This document shows, piece by piece, positions 23,000 to 35,894 of a stretch of 64,000 bases of DNA (position 1 is its first letter; every line of letters begins with the position of its first letter). Origin of the DNA: Diadophis punctatus similis. Taxonomy: Eukaryota > Chordata > Lepidosauria > Squamata > Dipsadidae. The DNA lies in assembly GCA_023053685.1 (NCBI GenBank), contig JALIGW010000001.1:158305547-158369546 (forward strand). Reading direction: 5' to 3'. The translations under genes and the position numbers were made by a program. The notes under the pieces are model-generated. The model had not been told where the DNA came from and ran no database searches. It worked only from the letters and a program-made list of their open reading frames with translations.

Positions 23000-25560
23000 A
23001 CTCGTATTTTTGCGAATTAGACTTCTATTGGGCGGCGGGGGGGAGGGGGTATTTTATTGTCGTTGTCTTTGGCGCCCGGGTTGTGTGTGTCTCATAGGAA
23101 CGGAATCCACAGAACAAAAAAAAAAGTTCAGGATAGTCCACAGGCTCGATCCGAAATCGGATAGTTTGTGTGGCTTGTTGGTGCGGCTCACAGTGCATCT
23201 CTCGCGGGCTCTTTCCCCCCCTCCGAGCCTAAGATCCACTCGATCTACACCGAATCGGTCAGGCTTCGTGACGGCAGGAAAACCCAGCTTTTCATTCCTC
23301 CCTCGCACCGTCGTGCCGCGCCCGGGCGTTTCGCTTCCCCCCCCCCCGCTTCCCCCGGCTGCCTCTTAAGAGTTACGCAATGCTCTGTTAGGAGGGAGCT
23401 TTCGGCTTGCTCACCTACGCGTTTGGAGGGGGGGAGGGGGGGAGAGGGAGAGAGAGAAAGCGGGGGAAAACACCCCCAAGGATCTCCTAGGAAGAGCGAG
23501 GAAAAAAGTCCTGCACAAGTTGAGGGACGAAACAAGCCTCCCCTCCCCCCTCCTCGCACACATGCCAGGGAGAGAGGCCTCCCCGCCCTGGGAGCGAAGC
23601 CCCCGCTCTGCACTGCCCGCCCACTTCTCTCGAGCGCGGCTCTGGCTGGCGAGGGGGAGCCCAGCTGTTGTCCCTTCTGCGGAGCCCGCCTGCTGTTAGC
23701 TGCTCCTTTCAGGAACTCGCAGTCCTGCTCCAGTTTGACTTGTTGACTAATTTTCAAGTTGTTGAATAGCTCGCGTGCTTATCATAGTTGCGGTTGGCTT
23801 CAAGCTGCAGACTCGCTGCTGTCAGGGACGGCGGGCGGGGGCAAGAGAGGCTCAGCGTCAGCGCGTCCGCACAGGAACTCCAGCCGGGCTGCGTTTTGTC
23901 CCCGAGAACCGCGCCAGTTCTGCGCAATCGAAGCGGCGAGCCCAAGCACAGTGGCGTCTCCCTGCCATTTTCGGGCTGACTGACTTTTTTTTTCCCCTTT
24001 CGGAAACGAGAGTTGCTCGGCTCGGTTGCCGCCTTCTGTTTTTGAAAGAGTCGCCTGCGTGATGTAGGCGGCGTGTGCTGGAGGCTGAAAGGCTGGATCC
24101 AGGTCTCTTCCTCTGCTGCCTCCACTAAGATTGGAGCAAGCCGATCCGGGTTTTAAGAGGCTGGCACCTCAACCCAAAACCAGCCTCGGTCAGGAACATC
24201 CAAATTCCTGGCCAGCAACCTCACAGTTCTGTTAGAACTGGCACCATAGAGCCGATAGGCGTAGAAAACCCATTCGAAAGGCCGTTTCGGGTGGTTTCCA
24301 GAACTAGAGTACGAACCCGGAAGGTGTACAACATAAGCCGTAACTGCCACTGGGCATGTGCAGAGGGCAGCCCCAAATCATTACGGCTCACCGGAGGGAC
24401 TGAGGCGGGTCTGCCTCCCAGGGCGCCCAAAATGAGGGCTGGAACCAGCATATTACCTTTACATTTCGAAGGTATAGCCTTCCTTTGAGTGCCCATTCAT
24501 CACCTTTATTTATTGACTGATTGTTAATAAATCGGTCCGCTCTTCCCAAGCCCCTCTCGCATCCGAGTCCGGCTGGAGGGGGGGGGGGATTGATAGCGAC
24601 ATTGACTGCGCCTGCTGTCACCCTTTCTCTCCCTGGCGTGTGCGGCTGGGGCGGGCGGGCGGGGTGGTGGTGGTGACCGCGCGCTCGTGTTGTCTCCTGC
24701 AGCAAGCAGCAGATTTATATTAGCATAGCTGATCTCTTGGGACAAAGGCACATGTAAGGGAGAACGGGGCCCTACGCCCCGCCCTCCTAAGCTGGCCCAG
24801 CGAGGGGGCATGTGTCGCCTGCCTCCCAGGCCTTCTGAGGGAGGTGGGGCGGAGGGGAGTAGAGAGCAGGCGGCAGCGGTAGAAGAGAAAAGGAGGGAGG
24901 GAGACGGAGTGCCTGCCTAGGGACATAGGCGGGGCTTCCAACGTGAGCCAAAGGGCAAGGAGCTTGCAGAAGCCTTTCCTCGCGTCACTCTCTCCGCCTG
25001 GCAAGTGCTGGAAGCGCAGGCTGCTGCTCTTCCAGCGCTTGCCTGCCTGCCTGCCTGCCTGCTCCCTCCCTCCCTCCTCCTCCTCCTCCTCCTCCACCAT
25101 TGTATAATGCTTCGTGATCGCCGCAGCCACAGGAAAGCGGAGGCTTAAATCCTCCCCGAGCGGCATTCGCTTCCCCGCCCCCCACCCTATTCCACCTCCT
25201 CTGTCCCACCGTCAGCCCCCTCCCCTCGCGGGCGAGGAGAGTGACATATGGAGCGAGTGGAAGATTAGGAGCGTGCAGCGCGCGGCAAGCAGCAGACCCT
25301 GATGCTTTAGTTCTCAGGAGGAACTGCATGTGGTAAGTTCAACTCGCCGCTGAAGAGCGGGCCAAAGTGGGCGAGCGCGGGGGGGGGGCTTCTTCGTCGC
25401 CAGGAGTCACGCACAATCCAGCGGGGGATGTAATTGACTCGGTCAGCGAAGTGGGGGAATTGGAGGTGTGCGCGGGGAGGGGGGCGGGCGGGCGGGGAGA
25501 TGCACTCTAGACAAATCTCGGGGGGGGGGGCTGGCTTAATAAATATCTTCCTCGTAAGAC
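23000..25560 (+). promoter_or_regulatory. SERTAD2: CpG island: probable SERTAD2 promoter and untranslated exon 1
   Basis: This is the only long block that is strongly GC-rich and CpG-dense outside individual transposons. It holds many GGGCGG/GGGCGGGC Sp1-type boxes (for example around 24,650 and 25,480), poly-G and poly-purine runs, and no recognised transposon. There is no clear TATA box, as expected of a CpG-island promoter with dispersed starts. It ends downstream at a strong splice donor (25,333) in the sense direction of SERTAD2. Long ORFs here, such as the 192-codon frame from 23,168, are a by-product of few AT-rich stop codons. The transcription start cannot be placed from sequence. 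Confidence 0.75.
25327..25340 (+). other. SERTAD2: 5' splice donor ending SERTAD2 exon 1 (GTAAGT at 25333)
   Basis: The sequence TGTG|GTAAGT gives a full six-base donor consensus after GT, at the downstream edge of the CpG island and in the gene's sense direction. Exon 1 would end at 25332, in the block CTCAGGAGGAACTGCATGTG. Splicing to 60661 would leave the start codon four bases into exon 2. Weaker GT candidates nearby (24753, 25552) fit less well. Confidence 0.6.
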
Positions 25561-27840
25561 GTCCGCGAGAAAGGCTGGGGAAACCCGGCTCTTCATTCTA
25601 TGTCTTGATTGGAAAGCCTTCGGATAAACCGTCTTCCTCGCCTTCCGAGAGAGCGATGGGCAGTAAGAAGAGGTTGGCTGAGTTACTTTTCTGGCCACAA
25701 AACCATTGAATCCCAACGTGCAGAGAGGATCGGAGGGTCCGATGTTCCTTGGAGCAGGTGTGTGTGTGTGTGTGTGTGCCTACTCGTGTGGCTTACGGCA
25801 GGAATGTAACTCTCTTGCACGTTTTGTCGCTCTCTTCTTCGCTCTCCGAGTGTGATATATGGAGAGTTTTTCAGAGCCATCTTTATACAGTGCAACTTGG
25901 TTTTTGCTTCGACAATTTTCAGTGTGTGCTGTGGAGTCCGAGATGCGGTGTGTGTAGCTGCTTACCAGTTTCTCTCATGTTGGAGAAAAAGCAAATGTGT
26001 GGGTGGAACGGAACCTTAAACTGGGGTTCTGAGTGAGCAAAGCCTAATTCGGAGTATTTGTGCATTATTTGTCTGTTTGATTAGGACATGATGGCCTGCT
26101 GAGGAGGAAGTTTAAAGAGGCGTTTCTGTGTGTTGTAGAATTAACATTTTATCCTGGTTGTAAGTATGTATATTCCAACTGGTTATTAAAGAGCTGGGTT
26201 AATCCATGCCTTGGTGTCTCCCTATGGGACAGCAGGATTGGTATAACTGGAGAATCATAGTTGTAATTTTGGCTTCCTAAAAGCTTGCAGTGGGTTTAAA
26301 AGCACCTCTTGAATACGAAATGCAGAGTTTCATTCCTTGAATCAGATAGAGCAGGGTCGCCACTGAGCAGAAGTTGGCAAGACTAATTGAAACACAGCTC
26401 TCCAACTTTGTTTCACTTGACTGAAAGTTCATGTCAGATCTTGCAAAAAAATAAATAAAAATGGTGACCATTCAGAATTCTTAATCAGTCAGCCCCCTCC
26501 AGTTGCTCCCTTGAGATCGAATAGCACGCTGCTCCAAAGAAGCATGCCTCTTTTGGCTTCGGTGAAGTTTTATAAATGCTTGGAGTAAAGGCCTGATTCC
26601 ACTGCCATTTCAAGTATACAATTGGGTTTGTTCAGTAATTGTTTTTTTTTAAATTGAAAGTGGCAGAAAAATGGTGTTCAGAGTTAGCCTAGACTTTGTA
26701 TCCAGGTGTTGGCTTTCTGCCCTCAAAGATCAGCCTTGTGTTAACCCCTCCCCCTCCCACCTAGCCCATGACACTGTAAATCAGCCTTTATAATGTGCTG
26801 GCCTCCAGGCACATTAGGATTGCAAATTTTGCTTCCATAGCCAACAACTGTGCTGAGTAGAGAAGATGGGATTTGTAGTCCTTTTGGAGGTTATGGGTTG
26901 AGGAAGGCTACTGTGTTGCTATATGTGATTCAATATGGCCTGTGCCACCTAAAGAGAAGTCTTACCCTTGATTTCAGCCTTTCTCCTCTTCAAGCCTCAT
27001 GTTCCCCTAAATTAGCTGCAAATTGGGTAGCTTTAGGGATACAGAAAAGGTGGCAGGAAGAAACTGATCAATTATTTATTGTTTTATTAATTGATGCAGT
27101 AGGAAAGAATTCTTAGTATTAATATATTTTACTAAAGTATATATGATACATGTATTGCAAAGCAAGGAAAAGGCAATCCCTCCTCCCCCCTCCCCCCTTT
27201 ACCTCTTCAAAAGCTTCTTGGAGAAAATTGGTTGTTTTGCTTTTTTAGGGCAACTCTTTAAAGCAGCCATATCCTTTCCCCCAAGAATTGTAGGTTGTGT
27301 AGATAGGTGCTACATTTGTGTCCCTTGCACTTTAAGGCATCTTTTAGAATTGAATCTGAAGCTTTGCAGTGCCCTGCTATGTTCTTTCTTCTTGAAGTAA
27401 TAAAACAAACTGGTGTCCATAGAAGGAAACCAATTTTAAGTTTAAGAGGAAGCATTTTCTGACTGACTGTGTATTGGAGATGAAGAAGGGATTAGCAGTT
27501 CTGATGCCAGACAGGTATATGAGTCTGTATCCAAGGGAACACTTCCATTGTTCAAACAGGAATTGTAGCATCTAGCATAACAGCTGCAATGAGTTTCTTC
27601 CTTTGGGGGCATCATTTAATAAAAAAAAAAGTTTGTCTTCAGGAGGAGGAAATAAGATTTTTCCAATATTGCAATTATGTTTATTGAGATTTGCACCAAG
27701 GGTGTAATAGAGAATTTCCTAAAATGTTTTGTGCTGCAGGTTTTTTTTTTCTGATGTTGCCTAAAATAGATAGGAAAACCTGTTCTAATAGTAATTTTTA
27801 TTCTGAATAAGACGGCTTGGACAAGTAGAGTCCTCTAAAC

Positions 27841-27976
27841 CAGTGTTTCCCAACCTTGGCAACTTGAAGATATCTGGACTTCAACTCCCAGAATTCCCCA
27901 GCCAGCATTCGCTGGCTGGGGAATTCTGGGAATTGAAGTCCAGATATCTTCAAGTTGCCAAGGTTGGGAAACACTG
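27841..27976. mobile_element. Foldback hAT MITE (family 1), 136 bp
   Basis: The termini are CAGTGTTTCCCAACCTTGG and CCAAGGTTGGGAAACACTG (perfect). The arms are nearly perfectly complementary around CCAGCATTCGCTGG. The 8-bp duplication CTCTAAAC is exact (27833-27840 and 27977-27984). It appears recent. Confidence 0.95.
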
Positions 27977-28884
27977 CTCTAAACGTACAAAAACTTCACA
28001 GATATACCGTGTTCACAAGTTTAGCTTTTTTTTTAATTGTTTCACTTTTTAAAAAAATACAGGATGCTTCTTCCAACATAAAAAACAGTAAAAAAAAGCT
28101 TATATTGGAGAAAACTACTTTAGTGATCTAGATACCAGATTTTTTAAAAACTATCTTAATGATGATTGATAGATTGATTTTGTGTGTATACCAAAACAGT
28201 TTGTCCCTGAATTTAAAACTTCTGGAGGATCTTACATAATAATAGTCAGTTGAACTACTTTGCTGACAAATGTTCATTCTTCACTCTTGGTATGACACAT
28301 CAGTGTGAAAAGAACAACAGAGCTTCGTTTGATATTTTGCACATTTTAAATGGAGTGAGGCTTGTGAATTTTGCATTTGCCTCATCTGTGTTTGAGAGGG
28401 CACCATGTCAGAAGTGAGACTGATGTTTTTTTAAAAAAAAATGTAGCTGTGTTCTTCTGTCCCTCTCATAAGGGCTCTTTAGTGCCTCCTTTGGAAGTTC
28501 AGTTTTTGTCTAAAAGATAACACAAATGGAGACAGCGCCAGTTGCAACAGCTTCTTGGCCAAAATGGGGGGGGGGGGGAGAGAGGGAGAGAGAAAAGAAA
28601 AGAAACTATGCCAGAAACAGCAGGCTCTGATTACAGAGTCCAAAGATCATTTTATGCACTAAAGGAAAGCCAGTGAGTGAGTGCAAGGTCCAGTTTAAAT
28701 GACTACAGGGAGGGAATGAGCCTAGAACAGCTGATCTGTTTTTCCCATAATCAGCAAGATTTTTGCTAATTGTTCCGTTATTACCCAGAGCAAAAACCCT
28801 TTAGGCTGACACTTGAACGGAAGCAAAGGATTGAACAGGCAAGGGGTGGGGGGAGGCTCTGGCATTCTGTCTCCACATCTAGAT

Positions 28885-29331
28885 CATGGGTGTCCAATCC
28901 AGAGGTGGGTTCCTGCCAGTTCGGACTGGTTCTATAGAACCGTTAGTAACTTGGCGGCCTGGGTCGCTGGAACTGGCAGTGACCCAGGCCTGCCACGCCC
29001 CTGAGCTGGTTCTCTCGGCAGCACCGTAGGTGCTGCCATCTTGTTTTTTGCTTCTGCGCATGCGCAGAAGCTTTTTTAAAAGTACTGCGTGTGCAGCACG
29101 CCTGCGCGGCGCATCCCTGAGCGAACCGGCAGTAGAAGAATCCAGAACCCACCCCTGGTCCAATCTTTTGATTAGCCTGGGCCACACTGAGTGAAGAGGA
29201 ATTGTCTTGTGCCGGATATAAAATATATAAAATACTGGTAGTTAATGTATATAAACCACAGAAAGTTATCAGTTTACGAACTTTTGGACCTGCGTTACTA
29301 GCTGTCCAGGGCTGCGAATTGGACATGCCTC
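28885..29331. mobile_element. hAT-like MITE (family 6), interrupted by a second hAT
   Basis: The start is CATGGGTGTCCAATC and the end GAATTGGACATGCCTCG. The outer 8-mers are ATCTAGAT/GTCTAGAT (7 of 8). Removing the inner element (28900-29157) leaves about 181 bp, close to the 197-bp related copy at 17442. Confidence 0.75.
28900..29157. mobile_element. Non-autonomous hAT (family 4), 258 bp, nested in another hAT
   Basis: The termini are CAGAGGTGGGTTCCTGCC and CAGAACCCACCCCTG. The 8-bp duplication GTCCAATC is exact (28892-28899 and 29158-29165) and lies inside the terminal repeat of the outer element. It carries TGCGCATGCGCA at 29055-29066. Confidence 0.93.
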
Positions 29332-29369
29332 GTCTAGATAACCAATTTTCAGCGGTGCTTATTTTATTT

Positions 29370-29606
29370 ATTTTAGTTTTTTAATCCCACCTTTATTATT
29401 TTAATAAATAACTCACGCAGTGAACATATTTAATAATTCCTATTCCTCCTATTTTCCTCACAACAACAGCCACCGTGTGAGGTGAGTTGGGCTGAGACAG
29501 AGTGACTTGCTCAAAATCACCTTTCATGTCTAATGAATGTGGGATGAGAACTCAAGTCTCCTGGTTTCTAGCCTTGGTGCTTTAACCACTAGACCAAACT
29601 ATGCTG
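29370..29606 (-). repeat. CORE-SINE, nearly complete
   Basis: Minus-strand order: box A TAGTGGTTAAAGC, a GAGTTCTCATCCCAC box B region, the GTGATTTTGAGCAAGTCACTC core, and a TATTAAAATAATAAAGGTGGG tail. The head resembles a tRNA and the core resembles MIR-type CORE-SINEs. Confidence 0.85.
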
Positions 29607-29753
29607 ATCGTAGTGTGGTATAGTTTCATGGTGCCTAATCTGTTCCATCAACTTGCTTCAGGAGGACATCAATCAATCATAAAATACAGTCATTGTGATA
29701 GAGCTGAAGATTTAAAGCTTGTGCATTGATGGCATAACCCTAAGTCTTAAAAG

Positions 29754-29835
29754 CAGGGGTGTCAAACTCGCAACAATGTGATGTATCACAACTTTTCCCC
29801 CTTCATTAAACCGGGGGTGGACGTGGCGTGGAGTT
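29754..29835 (+). repeat. Truncated hAT end related to family 2
   Basis: It starts with CAGGGGTGTCAAACTCG, the family 2 terminus, and continues with a TGTGATGTATCAC stretch. No right end or target duplication is visible. Confidence 0.5.
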
Positions 29836-30832
29836 TAATCTAAAAGAAACTGAGTATATGATTGCAGCCTAAAAAGCTATTTTATATGTGCCATGCTATC
29901 TCCTATGCTTTTCTCAACTTGTTATTCCAATGCATGCAGTTTGTTAGAGTTGTAATTGAGTGGACAGATTTTGCTTTCTATGTTGGGTTGTGCAGCTTTT
30001 TGGTGCAGAAATTATTTGGAATAGTATGGATTCCTATTTCACACATGCTTAATTTGATAATCTGTCTTGACTTCAAAGAATAATTAAAAGCATAAGATGT
30101 GTTTTAACTCTTCCCCTCCCCAGCAGAACTCTTTATAAAGATATGAAGGAGATAAAAAAAATTAGATGGCCACCTTTTAACATTCTATTGCTGTGGCAAA
30201 TTACTGACTCCAAATCAGCTTTTAGTTAAAAGAGGGTCTGATTAATTTCTGTCTTAAAAGTGACAAAGAATCTGTCAATATCTAAGGAAAGTAGCCTTAG
30301 CCTGACACTCCATTTTACTTAAGCTAAGTTAAATTGCTAATCTGTGAATAATAAATTAATCATGTTTAAATGCCATGAAAGTTAACAATGACATTTTAGG
30401 CAGGGCAAGGAAATCTATGCTGCCAAAACCCAGGCAACCACTAGTTGGCAGTAAAGAGATACAGAATATAATCAGATCTTTGCTATTATATAATGATTAT
30501 CTGGATTCTTTTGCTACTCAGGCCTAGTAGTAGCATTGGATTTAGGGATTTGGACAGGAAGAATCCAAATATTCTTATTAACATTTATGAGAACAGCTTA
30601 TACTTTCTGAATACTCATGGCTGAGTCACATGACTAAAGATCAGAGTGAGGTTTTGGTAAATTCAGCCATTATTGCTGACCAGGTGACACAAAAATTGTT
30701 TGTTACACAACCAGTTCTATTTTCAGCCCATAATGATGCAAAACTGTGTTGTTGCCTTCATGTCTTTCAATGAGTTTTTCTAAGAAAATCTGATTCTGCA
30801 AGTAACAACATAACACAGTCCTCGTTTTATTG

Positions 30833-30965
30833 CAGGGGTCCCCAAACTTGGCAACTTTAAGACTTGTGGACTTCAACTCCCAGAATTCTCCAACCAGCTA
30901 TGCTGGCTGGAGAATTCTGGGATTTGAAGTCCACAAGTCTTAAAGTTGCCAAGTTTGAACACCTG
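30833..30965. mobile_element. Foldback hAT MITE (family 1), 133 bp
   Basis: The termini are CAGGGGTCCCCAAACTTGG and CCAAGTTTGAACACCTG. The arms are complementary around CCAGCTATGCTGG. The flanking 8-mers are TTTTATTG/TTTTATTA (7 of 8). Confidence 0.9.
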
Positions 30966-33536
30966 TTTTATTACACAGGGATAGACTATAGTGGTTGATT
31001 TTTAGTCTTCTGATTCAGCCCTTATTATATAATACTGAGGACACAAAAGAGGTGTAATATTAACTCAGTGTTACTGAGACGTTTTATTGAAATTTTGAGT
31101 ATCCCTGTATGCCAGAAAATTATTTATTGCTAAGCAACTTTCTAGTAATCTTGGCCTGTTGTTAATCATTTTATACATCTGTAATGGGATTGGGAATTGT
31201 TTTGGGAGATCCAAAGCAGATCTCTCTGCTGAGAATTAAAAATTAAAATATACAGTCTAAAATTGTATTTCTCATTCCCATTCAAAGTCCATTTAAAAGG
31301 GGACTGAGAATGAAGTGTGTTACTTATACGGAGAAGATTAACTCAATAGTTATACAGGGTTGTGGGGTTTTTTTGTGCTAAATGGTAGTTAAATAAGGGT
31401 TGTTTTTTTTTTGCCTTAAGGTTTGGAAAAAAAGTGTGCCTTTAGTAGTCCCAGAGAATGGTGGGACCAAATAAAGCAGCAGATTAGTTAATTTCAATAG
31501 CAAACAGTTTTCTGCTTTGTGGCTGAGCTTAGAAAGTTGGAAGGCGATGGAATGGATGCAATTGCTGTTTTTAAAAAAATTACTAAGTTTCCAAAAATGA
31601 GAGCCGCACATTTGAAATGCACAAAACTCTAGGAAGCATCAAACCATCAGAAATTGTTTGTGCCCCATCTTAACTGTTGAAATATGGAAAGAGCTAGAAG
31701 GGAAAAGAAATACTTGTGTTTCTGGATGGGAAATAACAGGCACTAATAGCATAGTTTAGTTAGTTTATAAAGTATGTCATATGGAGGCTACAGAAACTTA
31801 TTTTATGTTCTATGATTTTACGAAAAGAGAAGGGACTCTTTGGTTTTTTGCTTTCAGTTTTCTTTTCTCGGTACCACTGACAAATAAGAGGTGGCTCTTG
31901 TGTCAGATGCAGAGTATTTTCATTTCCCATGTTCAAGATTCTGCAAAGTGAGCAACAACATAGGAAGAAACGCCCACAATGGCAAGTAAACTATGCAGAT
32001 ATGTTGAAGTGGGGGGTGTTGAAAAAAGAGCCTATTTAAATCAGATTGTACAGCTAGTCAGTCAGCAGGTCCAACGAGTTTTGAAATGCCCTGGGGTAGA
32101 TTTGATTTAATGAAGTGTAGGTAGCTATGAAACAAAGTTCTTAAAAAGCAAATTTGTCTGTATAGCGCCACCTTAACATTTTTCATAACATTCTCTTTTC
32201 CCCCCTTCACAAATTAAAAAGAAAGCTACTTGAGATACAATTTGCTTTGCTTTCTTTCACTTTTACAGTATTTGCTGACTCTGAATGGTGATTTCTAAAT
32301 GTCTGTCCAAAGGACTCTAGGATTGAAGTCTTTAGAACAAAATAGAAAGATAGCTTTATTTATAAGACAGAGATTGCAGACGGCTGAAACGTGCATGTGG
32401 GAGGTTACGGCGAGGTGTTGTCTTTTGGAGTCCTCTGCAACATGGAAATCCTTATTTTTAATGGTATCAGTGTTTTGACTTTTGGACACTTTGTATTCCA
32501 GATAAGTGAACTTTCTGCCATGACACAAACTTTTCTTTGGTTTCTTGGTTTCTCCAACTGGCATTTCCTTTTATTGATCTCTGGCTGCTGTGTTTTCCTC
32601 TCCATCTGTTTGAGAAGCAGATCCAGATCAACTTAATTGTTGTACAAAATCCTCCTGCCAGAATATGTTCCCTATTTCTCCTTTTTTTCTTTTTTAAAAT
32701 CTTACATAGCTGCCTTGTGCCCCAAGTGTGAATGAAACATGATACGTGTGATGCAATCTCACAATACTATACTCTTGCTTTCTTCCTCTTCCCTTTAACT
32801 GTGCAGTAAAAAGAAGACAGATTTAAATGGCCCCAAGAAAAGAACCGGGGGGGGGGGGAAGTGTATCACCATGTTGCCGCTGTTTTAAGTATATCATAAT
32901 GGAGAAAGTTCCATTTGTTCTTCTGTTGGTTGTATAGGAAAGTTTCTCTTTCATACTCATTATAGGCCCCCTCCCCCAATACAGTACAATGGTGCTTTCT
33001 CATCTAGGCTTCACTCAACAGTTGGTGCAGAGCTTACTATTCCTGTGAAGCAAAATCCAATTCAACGTGAAGGGTATTTCAAATTGGGATAGTTGGTTAG
33101 CGATTAAGGAAGATACGGTGATGATATTTCCCATCACATTTGGGACAACCTTTTGAGAGATAACACTGTGTTTGCAGTTCAGCAACAGCATGCATGGGAG
33201 CAGGCAGCTGTCTCTGAAGAATCTATGGCTTGCTTAGAAACTCAACCTAGATTTTTCAAGCCAATTTAGTTGTCTGACTGGCAAATAGAACCCTGCGACC
33301 AAACAATGTGAAACTCAGTTCAGCACCTTTGATTTCTTTTGTCGTCCGTTCGTCCCCGCCATTTGTTTACCCCAGCCCCCAGCCTTCAGAGTTTTCTTGC
33401 CTATGCATTCCTGCTTAGAAAATCTCTAATCTCCTTTTTCCAAACTTTATCATAGGCTGTCTCTGTCAGCCCTTTGAAGTAGGCTAGGTCAGGGAACAGA
33501 CAAGACAAGGACTACTGGAACTCTGTTGCTATAGGA

Positions 33537-33974
33537 CAGTGATGGCCGAAAGCGCGCACACACACCCATAATGCAATGCATGCACGACACCCCCTGTGTG
33601 CCCAGCCCCCACATATGCACATGACCCCCCTGCATGTGCCCCCTGCGCATGCATGCACGACCCCTGCATGCACCCCACCCCCGCACCTATCATGTGACCC
33701 TGCGCATGCACACGTGACTCCCGCATGCACCCCACCCCCAGTGCATGCGCACGTTACCCCTGCAGGTGTGCCTCACCCCCACGCATGCATGTGTGTCTCC
33801 CGCATGCACCCTGCCCCCCCCCACGCATGCCTGGCAGAGACCCGAAAACCAGCTGGCCGGCAGGAGGCATCCACGCATGCACAGCAGAGCTGAGCTGGGG
33901 TGGCAGCTCGTGTGCCCGCAGTGAGGGCTCTGCGTGCCACCTGTGCCACGCATGCCATAGGTTCGCCATCAGAG
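33537..33974. mobile_element. Non-autonomous hAT (family 3), 438 bp, rich in GCATGC words
   Basis: It starts CAGTGATGGCCGAA and ends GGTTCGCCATCAGAG, with the last bases mutated from CACTG. The 8-bp duplication CTATAGGA is exact (33529-33536 and 33975-33982). The interior is a run of degenerate CCCGCATGCAC-type words, possibly a decayed minisatellite. No coding content. Confidence 0.9.
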
Positions 33975-34844
33975 CTATAGGAGATATGAGCAGAACCTTG
34001 AAAACCTGTCAGTTTCCCCTTTAGCCTCTTATACCAAACAGAATCAAAGTGGGCTATCTTGAGTTTCTTTCTCACCCTCTCTATTTCCCAGGATTGATTT
34101 ATCATTTACTTAATGATCTTGCATTCCTTCTTCAAGATTATATCCATACTATTCTATACTGACTGGTCATTTTACTTTCTTGGCGGCTTCTCTCTCTTTT
34201 GAATCTTCTTTTATTCTTTTATTCTATCTGGCCCTATCTCAGACCTTCCTAGATTGTGACTCTCTTACAACACTTCTCTCTTGGTTCTGCCACCACATTT
34301 TAGCAGATGTTGACTTGCACTAACGAACTAGGCACCCCCTCCCCTTCAGTTGGCTAAACTAAATGTGATACTGATAAATAGAAAGTGGTATTATGTTTAC
34401 TGTCTCCTCTGAGTGAATTGAGGGGACTTGCAAGCTTAAACTAAAACATTGTCTTAGCTATAGAGATAGATGGAGAAGTTGTTGGTAAGCAGGCTAATGA
34501 AAGGCCCAGGAATGCAGAATTGGTAATGGTCTCTGGGTGTCCAGAGGAAAAAAGAGAGGTACTTGCACTGAATAGAGATCCAGAACACAGGTCGAAGAAT
34601 ACAGGAAACAATGGGAACTTGGAAGACAACTGAGGAGATGAGGCATGGAAGGGGCTGCAAGATGCGTGGGTGTAGAAAAAAAGCTTCTGCAGAGAGTGTG
34701 TGTTGTTGGCAGGAAGCAGGGTGGAGTGATAAATAAGAAGGCTGAGCAGTAAAGCATATTGGTTGGTTGCCAGAAGGCTGGAGGAAGCAGAACCAATTCA
34801 ATAGCAGGAAAAAAGTGAGAGACCTAAGGAGACACCTTCCAGAT

Positions 34845-34974
34845 CAGGGGTCTCCAACCTTGGCAAATTTAAGATTTGTGGACTTCAACTCCCAGAATTC
34901 CTCAGCCAGCTGGCTGAGGAATTCTGGGAGTTGAAGTTCACAAGTTTTAAATTTGCCAATGTTGGAGATCCCTG
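34845..34974. mobile_element. Foldback hAT MITE (family 1), 130 bp
   Basis: The termini are CAGGGGTCTCCAACCTTGG and CCAATGTTGGAGATCCCTG. The centre is CAGCCAGCTGGCTG. The flanking 8-mers are TTCCAGAT/TTCAAGAG (6 of 8). Confidence 0.88.
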
Positions 34975-35718
34975 TTCAAGAGGGTTAGCCACATTAGTGA
35001 GTGTTCAAGGTGTTATAACACTAATAGCTTTATTATAACCCAACGATTCAAGGACTGTACACCTCTTTGCAGATGGTGGAAGCAGAGAGCTAAAGTGAAA
35101 AATTAGAGGCAAATTTTAAGCAAGGCCAGAATGGCCATTCTCAAAGTATCATAACCACTTGAAAGCATTCAAACTCGGCTACAATCAATGTTGGTAACCT
35201 TAAACTTGGATTTAAGAATACTAAGTCTGTACCCTATGGACTCACAGGTAGAGAATTCGTTATTTTTTCCCCTTTCACACACATCCAGCCTGAAGAAATT
35301 ACTCAAAACAAAGCTTTACTCATCTCATTATTCCCCTGCTAAATATTATCACCTTTTAAAAATCTTTTATCAAGCACATCTCTGTGCTTCCAAAGGTAAA
35401 TTTTGAAACTAAAGTGCTCTGCTTCAGAGATCCAAGAACCTAAACCCGAGTAGACTTAAGAGATGTGAACCAGAGGCAGCTTCTGTGATATCTTCAGTTC
35501 TATGAAATGAATGCTGTGTCTGTGAAAATGGCCATTTTTTTCCAAGAGCAAGCAGGGTCTTCTCCAGATCTGGACTTAGAATATGGTGGAGCTTGCAGTG
35601 ATCCACAGACAATGGGAAGAGAGATGGGTGAAACTAGTTTTAACTACAGTAGTCAAAACTAGTCAAATCTGGAAAAGTAAATGGTTTAATATGGTGCTTC
35701 TCAAGCTTGGGTACATTA

Positions 35719-35894
35719 CAGTGGTGAGTTGCTACCAGTTCGCCCTGGAACGGGAGAACCGGTAGCGACAGGAGGCTCCGCCCACCCACCTGGACGTAAT
35801 AAAAAATGCTCTGCGCATGTGCAGAAGCGTTGCGCCCGCACAAAGTGCACCTGCGAGCTCCCATTCCCAAACTGGTAGCAAAAACCCACCACTG
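35719..35894. mobile_element. Non-autonomous hAT (family 4), 176 bp
   Basis: The termini are CAGTGGTGAGTTGC and AAACCCACCACTG. The 8-bp duplication GTACATTA is exact (35711-35718 and 35895-35902). An internal TGCGCATGTGCA differs by one base from the palindrome seen in its relatives. Confidence 0.93.

Noticed and set aside
23168..23757. 170-192 codon open frames on both strands in the CpG island
   Set aside because: High GC reduces stop codons; composition is low-complexity, with no recognisable domain, and both strands are open over the same bases.
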